Source: JANWKQ01 sp964624635
GTDB lineage: Bacteria; Bacteroidota; Bacteroidia; CAIKAF01
DNA: 64,000 nucleotides
Direction: 5' to 3'
Assembly: GCA_964624635.1 (NCBI GenBank)
Contig: CAZUXM010000004.1
Coordinates: forward strand, 31,941-95,940
Below the pieces are notes generated by a model. It was not told the origin of the DNA and made no database searches. It saw only the letters and a program-made list of their open reading frames with translations. Both the position numbers and the translations under genes were made by a program. Within the stretch, counting starts at the first letter, position 1, and each line of letters starts with the position of its first letter. Positions 30,401-39,400 of the stretch are shown in pieces.

Positions 30401-31857
30401 TAACGGTTAATAATACTTTAACCATTAGTGGTACGAGCTGTACATTTTCATGCGGAACAGGAAATACAGTTGATTTGCTAGGGACCTTGACTATTGGAAC
30501 CGCCTCAACCTTTGCTGGGGGAAGCTCAACCATTAATATAACTGGAGGTAATTGGTTAAATAGCATAGGTTTACCCTTTAGTTACGGAACAAGTACCGTT
30601 GTATTAAATAAAACAACTGCGGCACAAAGCATTACCAGAGCTTCGGGTGAAACGTTTTACAATTTAACACTTAATAATACTTCTGGTACTTCTCCTCAAA
30701 TAACAATTGCAAAACCTGTTACTGTTTTAGGAGCCTTAACCATGACCTCGGGAATAGTATCTACGACCTCCACAAATGTTTTAACGATGGGGGCAGGATC
30801 CATTACAACCATAGGGTCGGCGACAGCATATATTGATGGTCCAATGATTTACAATGTGGCAGCTGCAGGGGTAAGTACTATACATTTTCCTATCGGTAAA
30901 TCAACTTCTTATAGGCCATTTACATTAAATGTTAATCATACTAACGTTACTTCTGTTGCTTATACTGGAGAGCTTATTAATACGAGTGCAGTTAATTTAG
31001 GATATACTGTGCCCGGAACCTTAACCCACGTTTCTTTAGTACGTTACTGGCAAATTGATAGAGCGGCAGTTGCAAACTTTACTGATGCAACAGTCACATT
31101 ATATTACAATACTACTGGGCTGAATGATTTTGTGAATGACTTTGCAAATTTAGCGGTTGCTAAAACAGTTGGGGCAGGGGTTGCATGGTTTGATTTTGGC
31201 GGTGTAGCAACGGGCAATAATTCCGGAAGCATTACTTCGGATCCATTTACTTCGTTTAGTAAATTTACTTTGGCTAATAAATCAGGCGGATCTAACAGTC
31301 TTCCTATTGAGTTAATTTCTTTTACAGGTAAGTTGAATGAAAATGGAGCAACGGAGCTAAAATGGACCACTGCAACAGAACAAAATTCAGACTATTTTAT
31401 GGTTCAAAAATCTAAAAACGCAAAAGATTTTGGAGATGTTGTAAAAGTAAAAGCTGCCGGAAACAGCAATGTGTTTGTAGATTATAAAGCCATAGATACA
31501 AAACCATTTGAAGGAACTTCTTTTTATCGCTTAAAACAAGTGGATCAAGATGGGATAACGGATTATTCAGATTTAATTACCATTGAAAACAACAAAGAAT
31601 TAAAGTTCTCTTTGTATCCTAATCCAATGAATGGAAATAATCTTCGAATTGATTTTGAAAATGAGTTAAGTAATGAAGATATTCAGGTTGCATTATATGA
31701 TAATTTAGGTAAACTTATCTTTTTTAATAATTATCAGATGGGAGAAGAAAGTCAAAAATTAATGATTGATTTTCCAGCTAAGTTAACTTCCGGAGTTTAT
31801 TTCATAACCATTGTTAATAGCGAGAAATCGTATAAACAAAAAATTATTGTTCAATAA
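18433..31857 (+). CDS. Giant 4474-residue repetitive T9SS-secreted surface protein
   Basis: A 13.4-kb gene for a secreted adhesin-like protein. A signal peptide (hydrophobic about residues 19-35, ending FQAA) is followed by dozens of beta-solenoid-like units of the form Trp-x-Asn-x-Gly-x-Phe, then Val-x-Leu/Phe-Asn-Gly, then Phe-Asn/Tyr-Asn-Leu. The array is divided by a larger module with Trp-x-Gly...Asp-Trp...Asn-Trp, at about residues 40, 1379, 2547, 3343 and 3784. Each of the last four is preceded by a Glu/Asp-rich strand. A type A T9SS signal starts at SLYPNPMNG (about 4393) and ends KQKIIVQ. It is Ser/Thr/Asn/Gly-rich with almost no Cys. A role in adhesion or surface motility is inferred; no catalytic motif was seen. 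Confidence 0.85.
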   Translation: MEKLNNNIFKANLNNTGFKIFLFIVFLMQSFAFQAATYYSQGTNTFSTLANWNTNPGGGGSSPIAGDLTSGLNGFVIQDVHVVTLDQDISISSLTIGGGASGRLTIGNSVVARTIAISGNLSVLAGARFDVGNFDAVHTLTIGGSISNASTLFDLENVAVTRVCNVVMNGTTYPTISGSQTPVFYGLTLSGGAAGTGIDRIITVAGNFLITNSTPVTTAFGHTITGSFTVAAGSSFTPSAGTMTFNGASTQAIDVSNATFTGMTFSTGNKTITGNITCVGNVRINTGVILSDAAPTNAHTITGTFDIYSTGACNFLGTVAYAGTLRSSHNFDTGTLANPTSMGTATWTFTGNVTTGLLAPATNARFDFNGDLTINAGTTNIINNTHFYSTSNSSLTLNNAAILQISGLIGANTNFPENFLVYDFSSTSTVRYNGAGAQIVKGGASLVNGYGILDVRNNTKTCDGNLVIFSNLLLNVVTADFSGFDVNLGGSTTITGACVLTNDQTFTLDAPDAAQTLATGCTYTFNNLVFTQTAPTATRIKTIGANLTINGDFTVTNAGGSNAIYNEVNLQAFTISDGVPSGTWTLGSNVRLYVSGTGAEFQNSLDAFTTIDFDDTYDNYSVVRFNNTTVGSNQNIPYQNTTGPFSYGTIEFNGSGGAGNNKIATGSLDINGNILSVGNTPHFDDGNFSHTVAGNWFLYSAYYPTPGAAATITLDGTNTQNIGSSVYSSAFYFPNLVIANTSDIVSIEYTLAGGRFVQMYGDLTINTGAHLDANTRSVYIQGDWIQLGTGIYTQTSGTTLFNSTAVNQSIDIATPATSYFGNLTITKNAGGAPQTLTANTDFTVSGAFTFTTNQATFDANGRTISIGGNWNFAANTFFTSTGSTILFNGTSTQTITNSATTKVFNNISFSGGGAKNFNNSAITVEGDFNFTGANVSWGGATTLTLEGNWINTGGTGTFTPSTGTVLLNGGAQNVGASSFYNLTCAGTALSTKTLTGNIVLNNAMTINVNITLDVSASNYSIGVSGAWVNNGTFTPHNGTVTLTNNTAAITTGTGAGPTAGKNFYNLTLAKTAGQSATFAAGSDLVVTNDLTITSGTLSFATSSDCYVGGDFSNAGIYTSNNNNCVLTLNNALSAVLEFDPGTSGSNIYRDIIVSATGATYTLENNLTIGNGRSLTINGGTFILNGNTLSMTGGAAITVITVGAGTLDVDTGSILQLANTNIITINNASSVFKVVGSASSYATVTTNGSAANGYNINQSAGVFHAKYFTFSNLRTTGIVLSGTATIDATNNISNGSFTAPATTGCTQYLDVSGIDLTSVNSVDNCQFVSFATGATNNIKCTSAPIGGTMTFQYASGALAGESNDNDAAAYIDWTNTPGVFWTGGAATTNWYDDANWSSGLVPLSTEYVFLDHSTVGGAYQVDIATPGAICAQLNIDAGGGAAITLAMSGTGDLTVEGNVNIYTGTTLSTATVDNIIYVTGGWSNTGTLTATNGTVDFNGTSGTSTITTGASAFNNLSFTGAGGATYQLGSNITINGDFSMTNNTLDVSNYDIVANGDWSITGSGSFNPQTRTVTLSKAGASNQDITGGYFYNLSTSNATGATTSTKTLLSATNILGSLTIGSAGAGTTQIIGGTFSHFVYGNWTNNHAAGYDAGTSTVYFSRTTTTQTIGGTQPTTFNNVTMEGAGAKTLAVNATAIDGNWQVSSGSGQVNINAGVNITNAGGSGIFTIAGATTLMVMGSFPTTFETVNLNSTSTVHYEQNGAANVYNTTYGVLTLSSLNNGTPTTKTALGDISAVTVNQGTAGADNAVTFDMAGYTLTLTGITLTQQTGAPQIIWGATGSLIQNGAGWNIDADITGFNNLTLAGTGSKTMNSNFAITGDVIIQNGATLVMGVRTMTGAGTESFTMQAGSALNCAITATVAFPTGFGSYTLDPTSTVTLNGAADQTIQCKEAAITITYGNLTLSPSVAATNENLNEDLYVAGNFTNGTNAVIVDNNFDMYFSGTNTDIRNYTQSAATTINLIGGTQSLYDGVNNATLALANITFGGTAGTTKTLGTAAGVGNTVNLTGTIIINANITLTSARNINYSGTSWTNSGTFTHTNNTFTFNGVTTQNIIAGTNTYRALSFTNTFNPGVVFATDGINVTTTTAIGANARVDMGGAAAPAATLTHTFGGAITNLGYWITTNAHLVLNGGNYAVPVNDAVTAGTTFTARNITIGAGTKSMAATTTWDIEDLNLIGNLNPGAAANTLNIRGNWNNTAGTFTHNNNTVNFNGNNTIDGTVSITVNASTFYVVNFSPSNAVSYTMQSATATIQSDMTIGSNATLNLNSTTLTLGRSAAVVKTYTVNGILYVNENSSLRFDNRGSAVAGVSQCQMTVTGAGASLRVVGSSSAQVAAVTAVTGGTQAAGYYTSITVTAGAEIQAKYYTFEYLADAGLVVTSTAAAMHAVNNFSEGTWQYMNTAVAGAATRYYLDCDAPSSGVDIVNVTFNWSGAIPVPANRFNVKRTGAATGVMAFNNTIAGTLGSFQFEDDDLSATTGQITWPDIITATWVGSISSDFNDANNWSTLLAPDLTTNCIIPAVIAPNYTPIIDATSGAAVIRDLTITNGRLDCNGGIIGVDLEIKGSITIGSTGAGILAVGNSDCTIEVDGAWTRGATAGTSFIHGSGTVSFNAISGAYTIDPKTTGNYAFGNVEFNGAISAYNITGGLTATGDLTINNATVNPANTITINIAGDYTNNGGTFTASPAVTSTVVLNGTNQTVSEATFYNLTVSNSGTKTMLGTNTVYNNTIINTGCTLEAPGGADVLTLGSGNAGTMTINGTGVFSDGGGSHFFNGTTWTASTSSGTGSSGTITFNRTAAQTVAGGNFNNLSFTSGGNITISADVLVTGSASVNLTGGNNLTLNNNYSINGNNTFGVFTLGANHTMNVNGTDNCPSGFAAYALDATTTTNYTQAFDQTIGAITYGTLTLNTSSVKTLEGDIIVQGNLNIQTSSLDVSASNYQITVGGNFNNNSTGSLLSNGGNHAGTIVLNGAGAQNVNIGSIGSKGIYNLEVSKSGGTATLQTNDLTVFNDFIVTSGTFTLNTRIGYVGGDFMISGTGAVASSGTFNLNATGGSPLIQMNGSGLNILVIDAAGITYTAQDALRVNGNFTLTAGTLDGDGQYIYLGNTAGRTINIAAAGTYIIGEGGTMGLGPTAAVTVDGTLEAVGSSGSSVATITKNTAGSTYSFTVNGTIKAQYYLFEYMGATGFQLTASAIIDPVNNFSDGTFTNGGANCKYLTVGNTETHTINNVSFPVVPTGTVNNVVKSTAGVLTFYNATGTFSGASYESDDGSATTGAIRWTGPTTYTWIGATSIDWFTATNWSSSLGGNGVPTAADNAIIATNAFLRQPTINASGAVCKNLTINTSTILTLATGAGVSDLVVDGDVSIDGSLVTSSDNDYMEVSGNWTKAVAATVNLTAGTITFNGTSSKTINNGTGQFQHLTINAPTGTYLLGSNTTINGDMTITAGTLDVSGTFYNVTVKGAWINSGTFNARLTSTATVTLNSATVGAVVLNPGSSSFNRLTINGAATTVYTLTSNDLSVAGNLNITTSELFLNGLTLNMGDNVGTDILTVSSTAILNIDANAFLKMGTGSSVAVNSGGTVRIVGTDASNVATVTKQVSGTVYAFAVNSGATIHAQYYLFEYMNTAGIVVNAGASIDATNDFRNGTFSNGAATGKFLVLLNDFADYTVDGVAFNTGPAYSVSRTSGTGNITFHDPTGSTASYLYEEDDAAYATGLVRWTYTNPQLTWTGAVNTDWEETGNWATTGPPGPPDNTMDVTIPNTVNDPVLTANAFVRDINIGTGATLTMGAFSMDVNGSFTNNAGTFTSTGTVNMIGATASPTINTGGSSFYNLVVNGGVNYNSASSITVANNFTISPGASFTIANSAHALTITGNWTSTGGTFTHGSGTVTMNENSGASSITTGASGGGGCTFYNLSITQPVVTVAKTNTLTGNLTVNNTLTISGTSCTFSCGTGNTVDLLGTLTIGTASTFAGGSSTINITGGNWLNSIGLPFSYGTSTVVLNKTTAAQSITRASGETFYNLTLNNTSGTSPQITIAKPVTVLGALTMTSGIVSTTSTNVLTMGAGSITTIGSATAYIDGPMIYNVAAAGVSTIHFPIGKSTSYRPFTLNVNHTNVTSVAYTGELINTSAVNLGYTVPGTLTHVSLVRYWQIDRAAVANFTDATVTLYYNTTGLNDFVNDFANLAVAKTVGAGVAWFDFGGVATGNNSGSITSDPFTSFSKFTLANKSGGSNSLPIELISFTGKLNENGATELKWTTATEQNSDYFMVQKSKNAKDFGDVVKVKAAGNSNVFVDYKAIDTKPFEGTSFYRLKQVDQDGITDYSDLITIENNKELKFSLYPNPMNGNNLRIDFENELSNEDIQVALYDNLGKLIFFNNYQMGEESQKLMIDFPAKLTSGVYFITIVNSEKSYKQKIIVQ

Positions 31858-31875
31858 ATGATCTTTATTTAGTAG

Positions 31876-31913
31876 AAAGGGTAATGATACAATCACATCA
31901 TTACCCTTTTTTT
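31876..31913 (+). terminator. Intrinsic terminator after giant gene
   Basis: A 13-bp perfect stem (AAAGGGTAATGAT with ATCATTACCCTTT) closes an 8-base loop and runs into a T-tract. It separates the giant gene from the next cargo gene, so the two are probably transcribed apart. Confidence 0.9.
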
Positions 31914-31971
31914 ATGAATTAATTATTTTTTCAAAATGCTTCCCTATATTTATAATTAATTTCTTAATATT

Positions 31972-33480
31972 TTGAATAATAAATTTTTCACCCTTGTTCT
32001 TCTTTTGATGTTCGGATCATCAAAACTCTTTTGTGCCGATACATTAAGGATTTATACATACGGTGATGTGTATGAAAATTTCTCTAAAGATATTATTCAT
32101 ACCCAAGATGGAGGTTATTTGATTGTGGGCTCAACCTATGCCAACAATGATCGAAAATCAGATGTTTATGTGTTAAAATTAGACTCTAACTTTAAAGAAG
32201 TATGGTCTTATGCATATGGGAAGAACAATATAGAGTGGGGTACCGGGGTAGTTGAAACATTGACCCGAAATTTTTTAATATGTGGTTATACCAATAGCTT
32301 TGGAAATGGAGGTTACGATGCATATGTTTTATGCTTAGACTCGTTAGGGCATTTTTTATGGGAAAAAAGTTATGGAGGAGCTAATTGGGATTTTTTTAAT
32401 GATATTATCAGTCTAAAAGATGGAAATTATATGTTAGCGGGCGAAACGTATTCTTTTTCAAACGGCCAAAGCGACATTTATTATGTGAAAATTGATGAGG
32501 CAGGAGATACCCTATGGACTCAGCATTACGGCTTTGCCGGAAAAGAAATAGCGCATGAATTAATACAAGCGCATGATTCGTCTATTTATATAACAGGTGA
32601 AATAGATCTTTTAAACACAGATTCAATCAATGCTTTTTTATTGCGATTAGATAACAATGAACAATTTTCATGGTTTAACACCTATGGTGGAAATAGAACA
32701 GACATAGCTTACGATTTAATAGAATCGGATGATAGTACCGGACTTTTTTTAGCTGGCGCCACAAGCTCTGCCTTACCGCCTTTTAATACCATAGGGAATG
32801 ATTTAAACCAGTATCTGTTTAAAACAGACCTAACGGGTCAATTATTGTGGCAATACGCTTACGGCACTTCTTTTGATGTGAATATTTTACCCAATAAAGA
32901 GGATATTTATATGTCTTTAATTCAAAAGCCAAATTCTTATGTCGCTTTTGCAGGTTATACGAAAACTTATGGGGGAGGCGAAAAGGATTTAACCATTACA
33001 TATACAGATAAAGATGGTTATTTTAAAGGAGGGCCAACCAGGGGGGCTTTAAGGGATGAGTGGTTTGAAAAAGCTATTTATGCCAATAACAGATATGTTT
33101 TTTTAGGAAATACAACTTCTTGGGGGCAAGGAAATACTGATATTCTCATTTTTACACAAGTGAATATAGATGATACAGCCAGTAAATTTAGCTTTCACCA
33201 AGATACCGTAACATTGCCCGTTCATGAATTAGTAAGTAAAACCAGTGAATTCTTAGTTTATCCTATTCCAACCAATAAATATTTGAATATTGTAAATAAT
33301 ACACACCAAAATAAAGTTGAAATTGCTATTTATGATATTATGGGGCAATTAGTTTATTCAAATTTTATTTTTAATGAATCAAATATAATCTCTTTAGATC
33401 ATTTTAAATCAGGCTTGTATGTTCTTAAAATGATAACTCCGGAAAGTTCATTTCAAAAGACCTTTATTATTCAGAAATAA
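31972..33480 (+). CDS. T9SS-secreted beta-propeller-like protein
   Basis: A 502-residue secreted protein. A TTG at 31972 gives a signal peptide ending KLFCAD. The body has about six to seven repeats of roughly 50-60 residues with the pattern Gly-Gly-Tyr-Leu-Ile-x-Gly, Ser-Asp-x-Tyr-x-x-Lys-x-Asp, then Trp-x-x-x-Tyr-Gly, as in delta-60/SBBP-type propellers of Bacteroidota. The C-terminus, FLVYPIPTNKYLNI...SFQKTFIIQK, is a type A T9SS sorting signal. It lies between the giant gene and the convergent PKD protein. Function is unknown beyond export; a binding or scaffold role is likely. Confidence 0.82.
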   Translation: MNNKFFTLVLLLMFGSSKLFCADTLRIYTYGDVYENFSKDIIHTQDGGYLIVGSTYANNDRKSDVYVLKLDSNFKEVWSYAYGKNNIEWGTGVVETLTRNFLICGYTNSFGNGGYDAYVLCLDSLGHFLWEKSYGGANWDFFNDIISLKDGNYMLAGETYSFSNGQSDIYYVKIDEAGDTLWTQHYGFAGKEIAHELIQAHDSSIYITGEIDLLNTDSINAFLLRLDNNEQFSWFNTYGGNRTDIAYDLIESDDSTGLFLAGATSSALPPFNTIGNDLNQYLFKTDLTGQLLWQYAYGTSFDVNILPNKEDIYMSLIQKPNSYVAFAGYTKTYGGGEKDLTITYTDKDGYFKGGPTRGALRDEWFEKAIYANNRYVFLGNTTSWGQGNTDILIFTQVNIDDTASKFSFHQDTVTLPVHELVSKTSEFLVYPIPTNKYLNIVNNTHQNKVEIAIYDIMGQLVYSNFIFNESNIISLDHFKSGLYVLKMITPESSFQKTFIIQK

Positions 33481-33491
33481 GATAGTTTGAC

Positions 33492-36400
33492 CTATTTAAA
33501 GAGGTAAATCCTGCCTGTGTAAAAGTGTTCGTTGCCAAATATATCGGTAACAAATATTTGGTAAGAATAAATATCTGATTTCATAGTTTCTCCATTAGGA
33601 AATTTTCCATCCCAACCGGTTTGGTAATCATATGATTCGTATATTACAATGCCTTCCCGATCGTAAATAACCATTTTTGAAGATCGAACACCCACTCCCT
33701 CTCCTCTAAATAGCTCATTGTTGCCATCCTTATTTGGGGTAAAGGTATTGGGAACAAAAAACTTAAATTCGGGTTTTACATGAACCATTTTTGTAATTGC
33801 ACTTTCGCACCCAAAGTCATTAACAACTATTTGTTTAATTGTATGCATACCGGTATCTTCAAATGCATACATGGTTTCTGATCCAAGCAGAGAATCTTTG
33901 CTATCAATAATCCAAGCTAAATAGTTTGCTCCACTTGATAAATCATACAGCTGAATTTCAGGTGTGATAATACTAGGCTCAAAAGGTAGCCAGTCAAAAT
34001 CTGCCAAAGGTCCGGGATGAATAAGAATAGGGTATTTTAGCGTATCCGAAAATTTACAACCATCCGATGAGGTCAAGTGTAATGTTACAGTATATTCACC
34101 ATCTGTTTTATATTTATGATGTGGATTTTGATCGAAAGAAAAGCTTCCGTCTCCAAAATCCCATCTCCAATTGCTAATAGAGATATTGTTGTTTAATGGG
34201 GTTGAATTATCTCTAAAAGTGGCATTAAATGGCGCGCATCCTTCGGCATTGGTAGCTCTAAAGTCGAAATTAACCTTCGAGAAAAATGAAACATATTTTT
34301 GAACAGTATCAACACAACCAAAACTAGATTCAGAAACTAAAGTTACCAATATGCTATCGCCTGATTCATTATATAAGTGAGTGGGGGCTTGAATATTAGA
34401 AGAATCTCCATCTCCAAAATACCAATGCCAAGAAGAAATGGTTCCTGAAGAAATGGAGGATGTTCCTGAAAAGGATGTGTTTTCATTGGCACATGCTTCT
34501 GTATATGTAAAATCAGATACCGGAGATGGTAAAACGGCCAGCGTTTTTGTAACGCTATCTTTGCACCCCAAATCTGAGGTTACAGTTAGTTGCACATCAT
34601 AAGAACCGTTATTTTGAAAAATATGATTTGGATGTTGGTTTATATCTATGCTATTATCATCAAAATCCCAATTCCATTGTGCAATATTTCCTGCGCCAAT
34701 AGAAGATTGATCGTTAAACGATGAAGTATTATTTTCGCATAAGGAGGTCTGTGTGTAAGTAAAATCAGCAATTGGAAGATCATTGATGTACAAAGTTTGG
34801 AAAGCGGTGTCTTTACACCCTCCTAAAGTACTCACAGCCAAATAAATATAATATGTTCCTGATAATGTATATGCATGACTTGGATTTGGCATTGAACTGT
34901 TCATGTTATCTCCAAAATCCCAATAAATACTAGCAGGAGCAGTGTTTCCATAAGTACTCGAATCTCTAAAATTAATAGGATCTCCAAAGCATAATACGGA
35001 GTCGCTAATATAAATTTCGGCGTTTACATCTGATTTTACATAAACGGCTTTGTATTTAGTGGTTCCGCAGTTATTAGAGACACTTTCTAGCGAGACTAAG
35101 TAGTTTCCTCCGGAAGCGTAATGATGCGTTGTGGTTGATGTATTTACCGTATCAACAGGTGTCCCATCTCCAAAGTTCCATACCCATTGGCCGCCTCCTG
35201 TTAAAACAGTAAATGAAGTGGGTAATCCCACACAAACTGTATCAAAAGTAAAATCGGTCGGGGGACTAAAATTTATAGGGACTTGTTTTTGTATAGTAGT
35301 ATCACATCCTTTGTCATTAATAACTAAAAGAGTAACAGTAAATAATCCCGAATCCTGATAAATGTAGGTGGGCGAAGTCGAATAAGAATTGTTCCCATCT
35401 CCAAAGTCCCATTCGTTCCAAACAATGGGGTAAATATCATTGGATAAATTGGTGAAATGAGTAATGGTGCCTTGGCAAGCAGTGTCGAAAGTAAAGTTAG
35501 GTGTTGGAGTAGTATATGCTGTTACAGTGGTATGTAGTGTGTCGTAACAACCATTCGCATTTGCAACAATTAAAGTAACATTATTAGCGCCACCGGCAGT
35601 ATATATATGTTGCGGATTTTGAGTGTATTCTATCGGGCTACCATCTCCAAAATCCCAGCTCCAATAGGTAGGGTTGTTCAATGTTGTATCATTAAAGTTA
35701 GTCGTATCTCTGGCACATACGGCATTTAAATCGAAACCTGCTATTGGTTTTTGTAATACGAATACATTTTTAATGATTGAATCTTTACAGCCAAATAAAT
35801 TTTCAACCACCTCTTTTACAAAAAACAGACCGGGAGAAGGGTAGGTAAATGTAGGGTTTTGAAGATTACTTGTACTTCCATTTATATCACCAAAATACCA
35901 ATTCCATTGGGTGGCTTGTGATGATGTATTTACAAAAGTTGTTAAAGTTTGATTACATACAGTATCTGTATTAAAATCAGCAATGGGTTTGGCCAAAACT
36001 TTTACATTTTTAAATACTGTATCGGTACATCCAATTCCATTATATGCAATTAATTCAACGGAATATATCAGCGAATCTGCATAGGTATGAGAGAAATTAG
36101 TTTGATTATAAATGGTGGTATTATCTCCCAAATGCCATGTTAAGTTAGTGTAATTGATGGATGTATTAGTAAAAGTTGTGGCTAATCCTAAACAAACAGA
36201 ATCTACTGTAAAATTTGCGACTGGAACATCACTAACTAAAACATTCTTAGTAACTGAATCTATGCAAGCATTTGAAGATATGGTTGTTAGTGTTACAGCG
36301 TAAGTTCCGGGGGGCGCATAAATATAAGTAGGGTTTTGAATTGCAGTTATGCTATTTCCATCTCCAAAATTATATGTCCAATTCACAGGTGTATTTTGGG

Positions 36401-39400
36401 TTAAATCTGTAAAATGGGTTGGAAGCCCTGAACAAACAGTGTCTGCTTTAAAATTTGGGATGGTTCTTAAATAAGCATCTACCGATTTACTAATTGTATC
36501 CGAACAGCCATTGGAAGTATATCCGGCAATTAAAGAAACCGAATAGGTTCCTCCCACAGAATAAGCATGAGCAGGATTTATAAGATGGCTTAAAGCACTT
36601 GCATCTCCAAAACTCCAAGTAAAGGTATCCGCATTTAATATGCTTGTGTTGGTAAAATGTGTGCTATCGTTTGCGCAAACTAAGGTAAAATTAAAGTCGG
36701 CAGTGGGTACGCTATCAATTTCAATTGCCTTTATTAAAGTGTCTGAACAATAGGCATTATAGGCAATTAATGTTACATTGTACATTCCATCCAAAGAGTA
36801 TAAATGATCCGGATTTAAAGCGTTACTAGTGGGTGACGCATCTCCAAAATCCCATAAATAAGTAGCGGCGCTTAACGATGTGTTGTTAAAACTCATGGTT
36901 TTACCTAAACATACATTGTTAGCAGTAAAATTTGCATCTGCTCTGGGCAATATAGTTACTGTATTTGATGTTAAAGAGGCGCATCCTGAAGAGTTGTAGA
37001 CGGCTAAACTAACACTAAAAGTACCACTGGTAGCATATAAGTGCTTAGGATATAACGTATTGCTGGAAGGAGTTCCATCTCCAAAATTCCAAACTACTGA
37101 ATCCATCTGTGTTGAGTTATTGGTAAAAGCAACACTGTCGCCTAAACATGCATTTGTAACAGTAAAATTAGCTACCGGAGATGTTTCTACCACTATATTA
37201 TTCATCGCCGTATCCTTACAGTTATGAACGGTTGTTACAATTAATTGAATTTGATACGAACCAATAATGGTGTAGGTTTTTGAGGGATTACTAGCAGAGC
37301 TGGTAGTTCCATCGCCAAAATTCCAATTATTTGAAGCCAAGTTTCCAATGGATGTGTTGGTGAACTGAACTGGCTGAAAAGCACATACCGTATCAAAATT
37401 CTCAGTAAAATCTGCCAACGGTTTAGCGTAAGAGGTTATATTTCTAATTACACTGTCTTTACAACCTTCTAAGCTAGTAGTAACTAATTTTACGGCATAA
37501 ACTGAGTCTGTTGCATTTGAATTGTTTATAAAAATTTGAGCAGGAGGAGATTGTAAGGTAGAAGTACTGCCGTTTGCAAAGTCCCAATAATATGTATTTC
37601 CGGCAGTATTAGGGGTTAAGTTTATAAATCCTATGGGAGCTGGAGCACAGTTTCCAAAAGTACTCATATTAAAAAATGAAGCCGGGTATGCATTTACAGA
37701 CACAAAAACATTGTTGCTGGTTATGGAACACCCATTTAGGGTAGTTACTAACTGAACTTGCTGAGTTCCTACAGTATTAAATACAATAGCACCAGGGTTA
37801 AATGCATTACTTGTAGAAGGAGTCCCGTTTTGAAAAGTCCAAGCATAGGTAGCGCCAGGCGTTGAAAGATTATTAAAAGTAACTTCTCCGCCTTTACAAA
37901 TACTTAAACTACTTGAGGGAATAAAGGAAGAAGTAGGGCTTTGAATTACGCTTATTGATTTAGTAATAGTACTGTCGCCACAGGTTCCCTGCACCGTTAA
38001 AGTAATGGTGTAATTTCCTGCGGTATTATAGGTTTGGGTATGAGGTCCGGAAGTAGTAGCTGTATTTGTATTTCCAAAATCCCAAGAATAGGTTAAATTG
38101 GTGCCGGAAGAATTATTGGTGAAGGTTGCGCTTGACCCACTACAAATAGAAGTATTTGAAATGGTAAAATCAGCAATGCTTCTGGGGCTAAATGTGTAGG
38201 TAATAGTTGTGTCATCAGAGCCGCACGCATTGGTGGCGACTAATCTTATTACGTAAACAAAGGTGCCCGCAGTAAAGAAGTTGGCAATGGGCGTATTGGC
38301 AACGCTTAATAAATTACCATTTACATACCACTCGTATGTATTGTTTTGACCCAGGCTATTGTTAGTAAATGTTGCGGTATTTGGAACACAGCCTGTACTA
38401 GGATTCATGCTAAAGCTGGCAAAAGGAAGATTATATACATTAATGTTTGAATAGGCAGTGTCATTTCCGCATGCATTTTTTGCAATCAATCTCACTGTAT
38501 AGGCTCCTTGAGTAGCGTAGGTTTGATCAGGCGGAGTAATAGTATTATTTAAAACTACCCCATTTCCAAAATCCCAACTAAAATTATTAGTGGGCGAAGC
38601 ATCGTTAGATGTATTTGTAAAACTTACCGTTAATGGGGTACATCCGGTATTGGGAGTAGCTGTAAAAATAGCTTCAGGTAAAGGAGCTATAATAACGGGC
38701 GAAAAACTTTTTTGATCGGTATCACAAAAATTAATGACTTGCAAAGTAATAATATTACCACCACCCAATGTATAAGTATGAGGAGGGGCTGCAAAATTAG
38801 TTGTGCTAATGGGTAAGGTATCTCCAAAATCCCAAATATAGATTTCCCCATTTTGTGAAAGATTAGTTTCGGTAACAGTTAAAGGAGCGCAACCAGCGGT
38901 GGGAGAAGTCATTATAAAATCTGCTTTTGGATTTCGTCCAAATTTTACAATTAATGTATCGGTTAATTGACATACTCCGTTTGAAGCGGTCATAACAACT
39001 GTAAATTTCCCATAAGTAGAAAAAGTATGTGTAAAGGGAGTAAGTAAATTTGTATTAAAAATGGGAGAACCATCGCCAAAATTCCACGAGTAGGAAGTAG
39101 CTCCAATGCTGTTGTTATTAAAAGTGACTATTTCGCTGTTTATTCCCGAATTAAAGGGCAAACAATTTGTTAAATCTCCTGTGCCATCATCTCCGGAAAT
39201 ATCTAAAGTCATAGTGTTAAAAACACGAATGGTGTCTTTTACTGTATCTGGGCCACATGTAGGGCTGTTTGTATATAACTTAACAATATAAGTTCCTGTG
39301 TTTGCGTATGCATGTGATGGGCTTGTTGCTGTTGAGGTATCTCCATCTCCAAACTCCCAATTAAAGCTGCTAACTCCCACTGAGGTGTTGGTGAAAGTAA

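Noticed and set aside
18433..31857. Antisense frames inside the giant gene as real genes
   Set aside because: Many open minus-strand frames of 60-130 codons lie opposite repeat-rich coding sequence, but they have low-complexity composition and no family signature.
33481..33491. Terminator between the convergent propeller and PKD genes
   Set aside because: Only a very weak four-base stem is visible, partly inside the coding sequence.
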